The notes under the pieces are model-generated. The model did no database searches and was not told the DNA's origin. It saw only the letters and a program-made list of their open reading frames with translations. This document shows, one piece after another, positions 24,309 to 33,811 of a stretch of DNA of 55,548 nucleotides. The position numbers were made by a program, and so were the translations under genes. The DNA is from Flavobacteriaceae bacterium. GTDB taxonomy: Bacteria; Bacteroidota; Bacteroidia; Flavobacteriales; Flavobacteriaceae. Each line of letters opens with the position of its first letter. Position 1 is the first letter of the stretch. Location of the stretch: NCBI GenBank assembly GCA_013373635.1, contig JABXHN010000054.1:1-55548 (forward strand). Direction: 5' to 3'.

Positions 24309-27300
24309 TTATTCTTTGATCACTTTTAAATTGGACTGAACGGTCTTAGAACTCATTTGAATCAAGTAGATACCTGAAATATAATTACTTAAATCAAGTT
24401 CCACAACTCTATTTGCTGGTATTTGATATTCTTTTAGATGGTGAAGTCTACCATTTAGATCTCTGATAGAGATATCAACTTTCGTATCAACTCCCCCTAC
24501 ATAAAGCTGTGTCCAACTAGTGGTTGGGTTTGGATAAACGAGTACTTCTTCAGATACAAATACTTCTTCGTAATAAGTCCCTTGACAAGAAAGGTCTGTC
24601 GCTATTTCTAAATAATTCATTCCCGATTTTAAATCCAAACGAAGATCACTACTACTCGTAACTGTGGATTTTCCATTAAGAGTAATGGTATAGCGCTCAG
24701 ATCCATTCATACTCAATTGTACCGAGCGATCACTGTAATTCACTTTTGAACTAGCTGATAGTGGAGCCGGTTCTACAATTTGAACACTATAACACTGAAT
24801 ATATCCCTCTTGACCATCGACATTAAAACAAACATCGTAGTTCCCGATATCTAATCCAGAAATTTGCTGGGTATATCCAGCTTCAGAATTTAAGGTCATA
24901 GGAGCCTGTCCAGATATGGATACGCTATAGGTGTAATTGGTATTTGAGGAACTAATTTCAATCGCTCCATTCTCAGAACCAATACAACTAGCAGCGACTG
25001 CTTTAACACTAAAAGTTCCCTGGTACAAACTAAATACTTCACATCCACTGGCGTCGACCATGACTCCCTCTGGGGTGTTTGGACAGGTATCGTAAATATC
25101 GAGCACTCCGTCATTATCATCATCATCATCACAGAGATCTCCCAATCCATCATTGTCAGAATCAGTTTGATCTGGATTGTCTACATAAGGGCAGTTATCC
25201 TGTTGGTTTCCATCGGCCAAAGTAGTTGGTTTGTCAGCGATTACTACGTATTGTCCAGGAGCTAAATTTAGTTCCAACTTATTATTCTCAATTGGAACTA
25301 CAGCATTGTTTTTGATCAGATCGTACCACTGATCATTCGTGTCAAAAGTTAAGACCGTAGTCCTTTTAACTAAATCAAAATTACCAACTACAATCACCTT
25401 TGAAATTGCATCTCCAGTAGCCTCTGGATCTACAAAAATCATTTTTTTTAGATACTGATTGGATAGCTCCAAGCTCTGAGGAACCTTATTAAAAATATCC
25501 TCATGCTTTTTGAGTTTGATCACTCTTGCAAAATTATTGTACACATTTAATCGGTAGGGATCCGCAATGTAATTGAGTTGATCTTCCCAGGCTGAAGGCT
25601 TGTTACCAAGTTTGCAATTATCTGTTCCATAAGGCTGGGGAACTGTTCCATCACTACACTGAAAAATACTCTTGTCATAACCGAGTTCACCAAATTGCCA
25701 AAGCATCTTAGGTCCAGGTAATAAAAACAAAAAAGGCGCTGTTAGTTTAGTTCTATCGAGTGCTGTTTGAAGGTTTCTGATCGAATAATTTTCATTGGAG
25801 TTTCCAAAAGTTAGGTTCTTATACATGACGCGATCCTTGTCATGACTCTCCATAAAACTCACCAGTGTTGGGTTTGAAAATCCTCTACTCTTGTAGTAGG
25901 CACCCGATAAGTTAGAATTGTCATAACCCATTTGAGCTTGAGAATAGGAATGAAACTCTTCCCCCCAACTCATGATCCCATAAGTGGAAAATTCTTGTTC
26001 TTCTTGGTTTTGAAAGTGTTCAAAAATCACATAAGCATCAGAATCTACTGACCAAATATCGTCAGCGATTGATTTTAAGTAGGAGATTCTTTCAGAATTA
26101 TAAGCCTCTGCATCTGTTGCATTGGTAAACCCTTTGGAAAGGTCGAATCGAAAACCGTCTATCTTAAATTCATTCATCCAATAAGAGTTGATTCTCTTGA
26201 GATAATCCTTCACTGCTGTTGAACTGTGATTGATATCGTTAAAGAAATTCAGATAGGATTGACTAATTGGTGATATCTGAAAAAATGGATTCTCAGAGGT
26301 AGGTGCCCCATCATAGCCTTCTGGCTTGGTATTCCACATTCTAAAATATGGGTTTTGAGAAGAGGCGTGATTGTATACCACATCGATGATTACTGCAATC
26401 CCCTTTTGATGGGCAGCATCCACTAATTGTTTTAGCGCTGTTCTAGTTCCGTAGTATTTGTCTAATGCCATATGGAATGATGGGTTGTATCCCCAGCTTT
26501 CATTGCCGTCAAATTCATTGATCGGCATTAGTTCAATGGCGTTGATTCCCAATTCCACTAAATAATCTAATCGCGATTTAAGCGCATCAAAAGAATGAGC
26601 TGAATCAAAATCTCTGAGTAATACCTCATAAATGATCAAATCTTCCTTTACTGGAGCTTGAAAATTAGTAGTGGTCCAATTGTAATTCGCAGAAGCATTA
26701 CTCAACAGAGAAACTGCTCCCGATGCCTTAGTAGGATAGGCTTTTAGGTTTGGATAGGTCGTTGTATTGATGTACTGATCATTCCAAGGATCTAAAATAA
26801 CCTCTGAATAAGGATCTGCAAGTTTCATTCCTCCATCAATAAAATACTGATAGGTATATTCTTGTGTAGGATCCAATTGATCCAAGTCCAACCAGTAGCG
26901 TTTTTGATCAGCGTCATACTTCATCAAATAAGCATCGTTCTTTTCCCAATTGTTAAAGTCTCCTATCACATAGACAAAACTCTTGAGAGGGGCATAGAGG
27001 ACTAAACTGTACTTGTTGTCGGTTCTTCTGTTTACTCCATCGACATATCCAGCTGGTAAAGCAGCTTGAGTAACGGTTGGTTTAATCGTCACATTAAAAC
27101 TGTACTCCTGATAACTTGAAGGATCCGAAGCATCAATCGCCTTTAGAGTATACACCCCAGATTCCGCAATAGAACTTATCGTATAGGAATACGAAGTTGC
27201 ATTTGTTGCACTTGCAATCAAGATGGTTCCTCTATAAAGCTCAAAATTTGCTTGAGTATTCCCAGTACTTGCACTTACAGAAACAGACTCTCCTGCATTG

Positions 27301-27761
27301 ATTAACACATTACTTATACTAGGACTGCTAACTGATAAACTAAATCTTCCTACCTCTTTCAAATAGTCTTGTGTTTTCTTATCTCCTGATCCGTCTTTGG
27401 CCTTTGCCAGAACTCCTATTTTAGAAATTCCTGTGGTTTGAAACAACTCCGTAGGAGTAAAACTAAAAGAATAGGTGCCATCTCCATTATCGGTCATTTT
27501 CATTCCCTCATTCGAGTTATTCCACTCTCCATTCCAGTTGGCATCACTGCTTCCTGCATTGCCTTGCAGATCAAAAAACCAGGACCAAATATAGAGATCC
27601 GTCACACCCCACTGCGAAGCATCAACATTTGAAACGGTAACCGTCACTGTTTCATTTTCGTTGAATGAGTCGGGCGTAAAGACAAAGGTTCCTGTTTGTT
27701 GTTGCCCAAAGACATTTGAAACAAATAGAAATGCAAGTATTCGTAGGTAGAATTTAATCAT
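24309..27761 (-). CDS. Secreted multidomain GH13 alpha-amylase with T9SS sorting domain
   Basis: This protein of about 1150 residues is a secreted starch-degrading enzyme. In order it shows a signal peptide (MIKFYLRILAFLFVSNVFGQ), two N-terminal beta domains, a CBM48-like domain (FVYVIGDFNNWEK) and a GH13 catalytic barrel from about residue 370. Conserved regions are VIIDVVYNHA, the nucleophile in GFRFDLSKG, the acid/base Glu in VIFEHF and FMESHDKDR. Thrombospondin type 3-like repeats (DSDNDGLGDLCDDDDDND), an SprB-like repeat and a C-terminal type IX sorting domain (VYPNPTTSWTQLYV) follow. ATG 27761 is chosen because it starts the signal peptide directly. Divergent from a LacI regulator that probably controls it. 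Confidence 0.9.
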   Translation of the reverse strand: MIKFYLRILAFLFVSNVFGQQQTGTFVFTPDSFNENETVTVTVSNVDASQWGVTDLYIWSWFFDLQGNAGSSDANWNGEWNNSNEGMKMTDNGDGTYSFSFTPTELFQTTGISKIGVLAKAKDGSGDKKTQDYLKEVGRFSLSVSSPSISNVLINAGESVSVSASTGNTQANFELYRGTILIASATNATSYSYTISSIAESGVYTLKAIDASDPSSYQEYSFNVTIKPTVTQAALPAGYVDGVNRRTDNKYSLVLYAPLKSFVYVIGDFNNWEKNDAYLMKYDADQKRYWLDLDQLDPTQEYTYQYFIDGGMKLADPYSEVILDPWNDQYINTTTYPNLKAYPTKASGAVSLLSNASANYNWTTTNFQAPVKEDLIIYEVLLRDFDSAHSFDALKSRLDYLVELGINAIELMPINEFDGNESWGYNPSFHMALDKYYGTRTALKQLVDAAHQKGIAVIIDVVYNHASSQNPYFRMWNTKPEGYDGAPTSENPFFQISPISQSYLNFFNDINHSSTAVKDYLKRINSYWMNEFKIDGFRFDLSKGFTNATDAEAYNSERISYLKSIADDIWSVDSDAYVIFEHFQNQEEQEFSTYGIMSWGEEFHSYSQAQMGYDNSNLSGAYYKSRGFSNPTLVSFMESHDKDRVMYKNLTFGNSNENYSIRNLQTALDRTKLTAPFLFLLPGPKMLWQFGELGYDKSIFQCSDGTVPQPYGTDNCKLGNKPSAWEDQLNYIADPYRLNVYNNFARVIKLKKHEDIFNKVPQSLELSNQYLKKMIFVDPEATGDAISKVIVVGNFDLVKRTTVLTFDTNDQWYDLIKNNAVVPIENNKLELNLAPGQYVVIADKPTTLADGNQQDNCPYVDNPDQTDSDNDGLGDLCDDDDDNDGVLDIYDTCPNTPEGVMVDASGCEVFSLYQGTFSVKAVAASCIGSENGAIEISSSNTNYTYSVSISGQAPMTLNSEAGYTQQISGLDIGNYDVCFNVDGQEGYIQCYSVQIVEPAPLSASSKVNYSDRSVQLSMNGSERYTITLNGKSTVTSSSDLRLDLKSGMNYLEIATDLSCQGTYYEEVFVSEEVLVYPNPTTSWTQLYVGGVDTKVDISIRDLNGRLHHLKEYQIPANRVVELDLSNYISGIYLIQMSSKTVQSNLKVIKE

Positions 27762-27928
27762 GGATAAATTTACAAGAAAAAGACTTAACAACGAATAGTA
27801 AAAGACTGGTGTACAATAAAGTTTTTCTCCTGAGTTTTGAGTTTAGTGATTTAAATTTATAGTTTCGTAAGACGTAAACTTATCGATAAATAAAGGCTAT
27901 TCAAAATTCGATAAAAGACTCTTGTAAT

Positions 27929-27942
27929 CGAAATCGTTTTCG
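27929..27942. promoter_or_regulatory. LacI-family operator
   Basis: CGAAATCGTTTTCG is a 14-base dyad with a central CG, the hallmark of LacI/GalR sites, with one mismatched pair. It lies 30 bases before the lacI-type ATG in the gap shared with the divergent amylase gene. Confidence 0.6.
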
Positions 27943-27971
27943 TGTTGATAAGTTTCATTAGCTTTTTTAAA

Positions 27972-29024
27972 ATGGCACAGAAAATCACTTTAAAAATGCT
28001 CGCTAAAGAGCTCGATTTATCCATTTCTACGGTTTCAAAAGCACTTCATGACAGTCATGAAATCAGTCAAGAGACCAAAGATAAGGTACAGTCATTTGCA
28101 AAACTTTATCACTATAAACCCAACAATATTGCTCTGAGTTTAAAAAATCAAAGCACCAAAACTATTGGAGTGATTATCCCTGAAATTGTACATGAATTTT
28201 TCTCAAAAGTCATTCAGGGAATTGAGGAGGCCGCTTTAGAAAAAGATTACAAGGTAATTGTGTCCATGTCCAATGAATCCTACGAATCTGAAGTTCACAA
28301 CATTGAATTGTTAAATTCAGGAGCTATCGATGGTTTTATCATTGGGCTTTCAAAAGAAACTCTGGAAAAGAACAATTTCGAACACATTCAAGAATGTATC
28401 AACTACAATACTCCAGTGGTGTTATTCGATCGTGTAGTCGATGAATTAAATGCCGATAAAGTCATCATCAATGATGTTGAAAGTGGCCGTAAGGTCACCA
28501 AACACCTCATCGATTGTGGAAGAAAAAATATCGCAATAGTTACAACTCCAGACTATATAACTGTTGGAAAAAAGAGACTCGAAGGTTACCTTGAAGCATT
28601 AAACGAAGCAGGTATACCTCCAAATGAAAACAACATTATTAAATTTAATGGAGGTAAAAGTTTTTCAAAAACGCTTCATCAACTAGAAGAACTATTAGTG
28701 GACTTTTTAAAAAACAATCCTGATATCGATGGACTTGTGACAGTCAATGAAGCCAATGCTGTTGCTGTACTCAGAGCTGCTCGTCAACTTCAAATTGAGG
28801 TTCCTAAACAACTTTCTGTTGTAACTTTTTCTGATGGAATCATCTCCAAAAGTACGTTTCCGAGTTTGACAACCATCTCACAGCAAGGAGTCGAGATGGG
28901 TAAACAAGCAGCAATTGCTCTAATCGATTCTATAGAGAGTACCTGTCCTATTAAGAAGGTTAAAACCATTGAAATCCCCACAAAATTAATCTTAAGAGAG
29001 TCAAGCAGTTTTAAATCAACATAA
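27972..29024 (+). CDS. LacI-family transcriptional regulator
   Basis: This 350-residue sugar-responsive regulator has an N-terminal helix-turn-helix and hinge (LKMLAKELDLSISTVSKALH, then HYKPNNIALSL) and a periplasmic-binding-protein-like effector domain (TIGVIIPEIVHEFF to the C-terminus). Start ATG 27972 gives MAQKITLKML; an upstream in-frame start would add a hydrophobic stretch and overlap the operator. The divergent amylase and the nearby operator suggest that it controls starch or maltose use and perhaps itself. Confidence 0.92.
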   Translation: MAQKITLKMLAKELDLSISTVSKALHDSHEISQETKDKVQSFAKLYHYKPNNIALSLKNQSTKTIGVIIPEIVHEFFSKVIQGIEEAALEKDYKVIVSMSNESYESEVHNIELLNSGAIDGFIIGLSKETLEKNNFEHIQECINYNTPVVLFDRVVDELNADKVIINDVESGRKVTKHLIDCGRKNIAIVTTPDYITVGKKRLEGYLEALNEAGIPPNENNIIKFNGGKSFSKTLHQLEELLVDFLKNNPDIDGLVTVNEANAVAVLRAARQLQIEVPKQLSVVTFSDGIISKSTFPSLTTISQQGVEMGKQAAIALIDSIESTCPIKKVKTIEIPTKLILRESSSFKST

Positions 29025-29040
29025 TAGAACCTATTAATTG

Positions 29041-29066
29041 AAACCCCTGAAATTTTTGGGTTTTTG
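29041..29066 (+). terminator. Terminator after the LacI-family gene
   Basis: AAACCC and GGGTTT pair across a 9-12 base loop and are followed by a T-run on the plus strand, 17 bases after the stop codon. Confidence 0.5.
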
Positions 29067-29147
29067 CCTTGCGACTCCATTTCTGCTTTTTCAAGGTTTC
29101 ATTTTTAAAAACATTTGTACTTTTAATACACTGTCTAAACAAAAGTT

Positions 29148-32100
29148 TTGAAACAAGCAAACGAACCCCTATCAGAAAAACAAGCAGAACACATCTTGTT
29201 CAAATGCTACTCAATAAGTGGGTCCGCTTTTAAATTAGCTGGTGAAATAGATTTTAATTACAGAATTGAAATCAACTCAAAACCAAGTTATATTTTAAAA
29301 ATTTCAAATCAAAATGCAGACCTCAACTACTTGAATTATCAAGATCAGTTATTGAATTACTTACAAAATTCACAGATCGATAATAATTCCCCAAGACTGA
29401 TCAAGGATCAAAATGGAACTGCTGTTTCAAACTACAAAGACGAATCAGGAACTAGGTTCTTTGTTCGATTACTAACCTGGATTCCCGGAAGATTGTGGAG
29501 TTGTGTAAATCCACAATTGGACGATTTGCGATTTAGCTTGGGCTTAATATGTGGTCAGCTAACCAATTCACTCATGGGCTTTGATCATCCCCAGGCGCAT
29601 AGAACATTTGATTGGGATATTGCTAATTCGCTTTGGACCAAAGATTCCTTAGATCTATTTGACAAGGAACAAAGAGAACTTGTGTCCTATTTTCAAAATT
29701 TGTTTGAATCTAAAAAGGAATCTTATGATCAGCTCAGAAAATCAATCGTCCACAACGATGCCAATGACAATAATATCATAGTATCAAACGATTTAATTAA
29801 ACCAAAGGTAGAAGCCTTAATCGATTATGGTGATGCCATCTACACTCAGATCATTAACGATCTAGCTGTTAGTTGTACTTATGCAATTATGCATCACCAC
29901 GATCCTTTAGAAGCAGCTCTGCCCATTGTAAAAGGATATTGTCAATCTTTTCATATACTCGAAGAAGAATTAGAGCATCTGTATTCGTCCATTGGGATGC
30001 GTCTGGTAATTTCAGTGACTCAATCGGCGATCAACAAAACAAAACACCCTGACAATACCTATTTGCAAATCAGTGAAAAACCCGCTTGGGAACTCTTAAA
30101 GAAGTGGAGGACTGTCAATGAGGAATTAGCTTTATTTTCATTTCGATATGCTTGTGGATATCATCCTCATCCCAATGAAGATCAATTCAAAGCATTTGCA
30201 AAAAATCAAGACTTCTCCGTTAAAGACTTGTTTCCAAGTATCGGCAGAAATGAACTTAAACATTTAGATTTAAGTGTATCGAGTTCTTGGATTGGACATC
30301 CAAGTGAGTACAACGATCTCGATCTGTTTCAATTTAAAATAGAACAATTACAAAAAACATGTCCAGATCAAATTTTAGCAGGAGGCTATTTAGAGCCGCG
30401 TTCTATTTATGGAACTGCCTCCTACAATAAAATTGGAAATTCAGGTCCAGAGACCAGAAGCATCCATCTTGGGGTAGACTTTTGGCTTCCAGCCTATACT
30501 CCTGTTCACGCCCTGTTCGACGGAGAAGTAGTGACCGCAGTTAACGATGCTGGAAATAAAGAATATGGAGGACTATTGATCTTAAAACACTCCTTTGATG
30601 ACTTTTGTTTTTATTCCCTATACGGTCATAATACGGTTAGTAGTGTCACTCGATATAAGATTGGTGATCTGGTGCGTAAAGGGGATCTTATAGCTGAACT
30701 TGGAAACTATCCAGAGAATGGAAATTGGGCACCGCATTTGCATTTTCAACTGATGCTTTCCATGCTCGATTATCAAATTGATTTTCCAGGAGTCATGTAT
30801 CACAAACAGATTGAGATTTGGAAGAGTTTATGCCCTGATCCCAATTTACTTTTTAAATCAAAGGCTCTTGAACAATCCAAGTTTCAATCAAATGATGATC
30901 TCATCCAATTTCGACAAGAACACTTAGGTAAAGGATTAAGTCTTCAATACAAAGAGCCTATTAAAATAGTTCGAGGAAGTGGAGCTTATTTAATCGATCA
31001 AAATGGTCGTTTTTATTTGGATACGGTCAATAACGTTGCTCATGTTGGACATGAGCATTACAAAGTAGTTAAAGCTGGTCAAGAGCAGATGGGGCTACTC
31101 AACACCAATACTCGATATTTACACCAGAACATTAACCATTTAACCGAAGAACTCTTAAAAACCTTACCTGACAAACTAAGCGTGGTGCACTATGTAAATT
31201 CAGGAAGTGAAGCCAATGAATTGGCCATTCGAATGGCAAAGACCTTTACAGGGCAAAAAGACATCATCGCTTCCCAAGTTGGATATCACGGAAACACCAA
31301 TCTTTGTGTCGATATTTCCTCCTATAAATTTGATGGAACAGGTGGAAATGGAGCACCGAAACACACCCATATTTTCCCATTACCAGACACTTTTAGAGGG
31401 ATCTACAGGGGTCCTACTGCTGCTAATGATTATGTAGAAGAAGTTAAAAAATGTATCGATCAAATTAAAAATCAAAACAGAGGGGTTTGTGCCATGATCA
31501 TCGAGCCCATTATTAGTTGTGGTGGACAAATTGAACTTCCTCAAGGATTTTTAGAGAACGCTTATCAACACGTCAGACAAGCAGGAGGGGTTTGCATTTC
31601 AGACGAAGTACAAGTTGGCTGTGGAAGAATGGGAAAAACCTTTTGGGGATTTGAACTCTACGATGTGATACCTGATATCATCACTATTGGAAAACCCTTA
31701 GGAAATGGACATCCTGTAGCAGCAGTGGTTTGTACCAAAGAAATTGCAGAAGCCTTTGCCAATGGAATGGAATACTTTAACACCTTTGGTGGCAACCCTG
31801 TCTCTTGTGCCATTGCGACTCATGTTTTAAAAACCATTCAAGAAGAACAACTTCAAACAAATGCTCAAGAAGTTGGAAGCTTTTTAAAAGAAGAATTAGT
31901 CCTTCTATCTAATGAGTTTCCAATAATTGGTGAGGTTAGAGGGCAAGGCTTGTTTTTGGGAATTGAATTGGTAGACCATGAATTAAATCCACTAGCAGAT
32001 CAAGCTTCATATTTAGTCAATCGCATGAAAGACCATGGAATCTTAATGAGCATTGATGGACCAGACCACAATGTGCTGAAGATCAAGCCTCCAATGGTCT

Positions 32101-32189
32101 TCTCAAAAGAAAACGCAAAAGAACTTCTCTATTATTTAAGGCAGGTATTCAAAGAAAATTATATGGAACTCGATCCCTATAAGGATTAG
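29148..32189 (+). CDS. Kinase / M23 peptidase / class III aminotransferase fusion protein
   Basis: This 1013-residue protein joins three enzyme domains. Residues about 1-330 are an aminoglycoside/choline-kinase-like fold with the catalytic loop [12 protein letters not shown] (about 200) and LIDYGDA. Residues about 420-560 are an M23/LytM domain with both zinc motifs, HLGVD and HLHFQ. Residues about 600-1005 are a class III PLP aminotransferase fold with [20 protein letters not shown] and the PLP Lys in [10 protein letters not shown]. The human homologues of the outer domains, hydroxylysine kinase and phospholyases of the AGXT2L type, act in sequence, so a phosphorylate-then-eliminate pathway is plausible. 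No signal peptide. It starts at TTG because no ATG fits the kinase start. Confidence 0.85.
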   Translation: MKQANEPLSEKQAEHILFKCYSISGSAFKLAGEIDFNYRIEINSKPSYILKISNQNADLNYLNYQDQLLNYLQNSQIDNNSPRLIKDQNGTAVSNYKDESGTRFFVRLLTWIPGRLWSCVNPQLDDLRFSLGLICGQLTNSLMGFDHPQAHRTFDWDIANSLWTKDSLDLFDKEQRELVSYFQNLFESKKESYDQLRKSIVHNDANDNNIIVSNDLIKPKVEALIDYGDAIYTQIINDLAVSCTYAIMHHHDPLEAALPIVKGYCQSFHILEEELEHLYSSIGMRLVISVTQSAINKTKHPDNTYLQISEKPAWELLKKWRTVNEELALFSFRYACGYHPHPNEDQFKAFAKNQDFSVKDLFPSIGRNELKHLDLSVSSSWIGHPSEYNDLDLFQFKIEQLQKTCPDQILAGGYLEPRSIYGTASYNKIGNSGPETRSIHLGVDFWLPAYTPVHALFDGEVVTAVNDAGNKEYGGLLILKHSFDDFCFYSLYGHNTVSSVTRYKIGDLVRKGDLIAELGNYPENGNWAPHLHFQLMLSMLDYQIDFPGVMYHKQIEIWKSLCPDPNLLFKSKALEQSKFQSNDDLIQFRQEHLGKGLSLQYKEPIKIVRGSGAYLIDQNGRFYLDTVNNVAHVGHEHYKVVKAGQEQMGLLNTNTRYLHQNINHLTEELLKTLPDKLSVVHYVNSGSEANELAIRMAKTFTGQKDIIASQVGYHGNTNLCVDISSYKFDGTGGNGAPKHTHIFPLPDTFRGIYRGPTAANDYVEEVKKCIDQIKNQNRGVCAMIIEPIISCGGQIELPQGFLENAYQHVRQAGGVCISDEVQVGCGRMGKTFWGFELYDVIPDIITIGKPLGNGHPVAAVVCTKEIAEAFANGMEYFNTFGGNPVSCAIATHVLKTIQEEQLQTNAQEVGSFLKEELVLLSNEFPIIGEVRGQGLFLGIELVDHELNPLADQASYLVNRMKDHGILMSIDGPDHNVLKIKPPMVFSKENAKELLYYLRQVFKENYMELDPYKD

Positions 32190-32467
32190 TTTCCAGCGAT
32201 AGGGGAACCAAAAACACCAACGGCAATTTCGATCCAAAGAAGAAGAAAAACAAACGCTACAGCAGCGATATAAATGACTGTTTTTTTCTTAGGAAACGCT
32301 TTTTTTAGAACCCATTCAATTCCAATTCCCAAAAAGAGCAAGAGGGTGCCCATCGTGACAAAATCCATCGGACTCCAAATCACTTCATTGGAGAACTGCT
32401 TCGCCACAAGTGGGATGAATAATAAAAAAGTCGGATAGTAAAATTTGAATTTACGAGTAACTGACAT
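32186..32467 (-). CDS. Small membrane protein, 93 residues
   Basis: This short integral membrane protein (MSVTRKFKFYYPTFLLFIPL onward) has three hydrophobic segments: one at the N-terminus, one around FVTMGTLLLFLGIGIEWVL and one at VIYIAAVAFVFLLLWIEIAVGVF. The ATG at 32467 is preferred to an upstream start because a basic N-terminus then precedes the first membrane segment. The stop overlaps the stop of the convergent fusion gene. The family is common in flavobacteria but uncharacterised; no function assigned. Confidence 0.65.
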   Translation of the reverse strand: MSVTRKFKFYYPTFLLFIPLVAKQFSNEVIWSPMDFVTMGTLLLFLGIGIEWVLKKAFPKKKTVIYIAAVAFVFLLLWIEIAVGVFGSPIAGN

Positions 32468-32553
32468 GATATGATAATTTATAGCTAAAATTACTAAAAA
32501 AACTTCAATCACTTTACTTTTTCATCAAATTGAAAAGGATATGCTTTCTCCTA

Positions 32554-33426
32554 CTAAGAGGCGAAATAAGTGTCAATAATTGATTTTTTATGGGTACGTA
32601 CGTAATTTAAATAGGCCTCTGCTACTGGAGAACGCTTTTTATTTTTCAACCAAATAAGCCTCCAAGTAGTGGTAATCGGTAGATCGGGTCTTTTGATCAA
32701 ATGAAGTGAGCCGCTTTTTAATTCATTTTTAATACCGATCAATGGTAAGATCGAATACCCTATTCCTGCTAGAACGGCTTGTTTCACAGCCTCGTTAGAG
32801 GTTAACATCAATCGTTTGCGTTCGACATTACCAAAATACTGATCCATCGCTAGACGTGTTGCTGAACCTTCTTCTCGAAATATCAGTGGACGATCTGAAT
32901 CAAATTCTGGAGAATCTCCCACCAAGTACAAATCATTTGGCATCAGGCGCTCTTCTTCAACCTCCAAATGCATGGGCAATACTGAAACCAATGCGAAATC
33001 AATAATATTATCTGCTAGGTTTTGAATTACGGACGATTTATTGGAAACGTCCAATGTAAAATCAATACTCTTGTGATTCATCAAAAATTTCGATAGAAAA
33101 TAAGGAATCACATACTTCCCCGTCGACGCTGAAGAAATTCGTAGTCTTCCTGACAACAGCCCTTCGTACTCCTTAGTCTTGTACTTAATCTCCTGAGCTT
33201 GATTGAGAATTGTTTCGGCAATTTCGACAATAGAATTGCCCAAATCTGTCACATACAACTTTTTGCCTATTATTTCAATCAGTGGATGTTCAAATTGTTG
33301 TTGGAAGTTTTTTAGTTGTATCGACAAAGCGGGTTGAGTCATATGCATCGAAGCAGCTGCTTTTGTAATACTTTTAAAACGCACAACCTCAACAAATATT
33401 TGCAATTGATGTAAGGTGTAATTCAT
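32554..33426 (-). CDS. LysR-family transcriptional regulator (CbbR/CmpR-like by context)
   Basis: This 290-residue regulator has an N-terminal winged helix-turn-helix (LQIFVEVVRFKSITKAAASMHMTQPALSIQLK, given as landmarks) and a LysR substrate-binding domain (LRISSASTGKYVIPYFLSKFL). It is transcribed divergently from a small protein and an SbtA-type bicarbonate transporter. That is the standard position of a LysR controlling its neighbour, as with CmpR or CbbR for inorganic carbon genes. The link to carbon is inferred from context. Confidence 0.9.
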   Translation of the reverse strand: MNYTLHQLQIFVEVVRFKSITKAAASMHMTQPALSIQLKNFQQQFEHPLIEIIGKKLYVTDLGNSIVEIAETILNQAQEIKYKTKEYEGLLSGRLRISSASTGKYVIPYFLSKFLMNHKSIDFTLDVSNKSSVIQNLADNIIDFALVSVLPMHLEVEEERLMPNDLYLVGDSPEFDSDRPLIFREEGSATRLAMDQYFGNVERKRLMLTSNEAVKQAVLAGIGYSILPLIGIKNELKSGSLHLIKRPDLPITTTWRLIWLKNKKRSPVAEAYLNYVRTHKKSIIDTYFAS

Positions 33427-33477
33427 GAACTCTTTTCAATTAAATGCATTAATAATATTTATGTATGATATTTAAAA

Positions 33478-33495
33478 CATATATAAAAATATATG
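33478..33495. promoter_or_regulatory. Dyad in the LysR/transporter intergenic region
   Basis: CATATAT and ATATATG are perfect 7-base arms around AAAA, 49 bases upstream of the 86-residue protein start and near a weak -7 box (GAAATTTG, 33508-33515). It is a candidate LysR site, but the whole gap is AT-rich so chance is possible. Confidence 0.35.
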
Positions 33496-33543
33496 ATAAA
33501 AGTAAACGAAATTTGCGTCCGAATAACTTAAACCTAAAAAAAA

Positions 33544-33804
33544 ATGATGGAGTTAAAAATTCAAAGCAATCAAAATTCAAATCGTGAAATTACAAAACTT
33601 CTCATTCAATTAATTGATGAGCAAATCAATGAACTAAAAATAGAAAGATGGGCTGCTTGGGAAAAGAACCACTTGATGGACTCATCCTCTTACGATCAAG
33701 AGATTGAAAAACTAACTTCTAAAAAAAAGGAACTCTTAGGATTTTTTCAAAAGGCACAACCTGTAAAAGATTTAACAGCACATATCAACTTAACACTTAA
33801 CTAA
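33544..33804 (+). CDS. Small helical protein upstream of the bicarbonate transporter
   Basis: This 86-residue soluble protein (MMELKIQSNQ at the start) is rich in charged residues and predicted helical: LLIQLIDEQINELKIERWAAWEK and the following QEIEKLTSKKKELLGFF could form a hairpin or coiled coil. I recognise no family. It lies 7 bases before the SbtA-type transporter gene and clearly belongs to the same message. It is not a PII-like SbtB (those are about 100 residues with a ferredoxin-like fold), but it occupies the position of a partner. Confidence 0.7.
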   Translation: MMELKIQSNQNSNREITKLLIQLIDEQINELKIERWAAWEKNHLMDSSSYDQEIEKLTSKKKELLGFFQKAQPVKDLTAHINLTLN

Positions 33805-33811
33805 TATTGAT

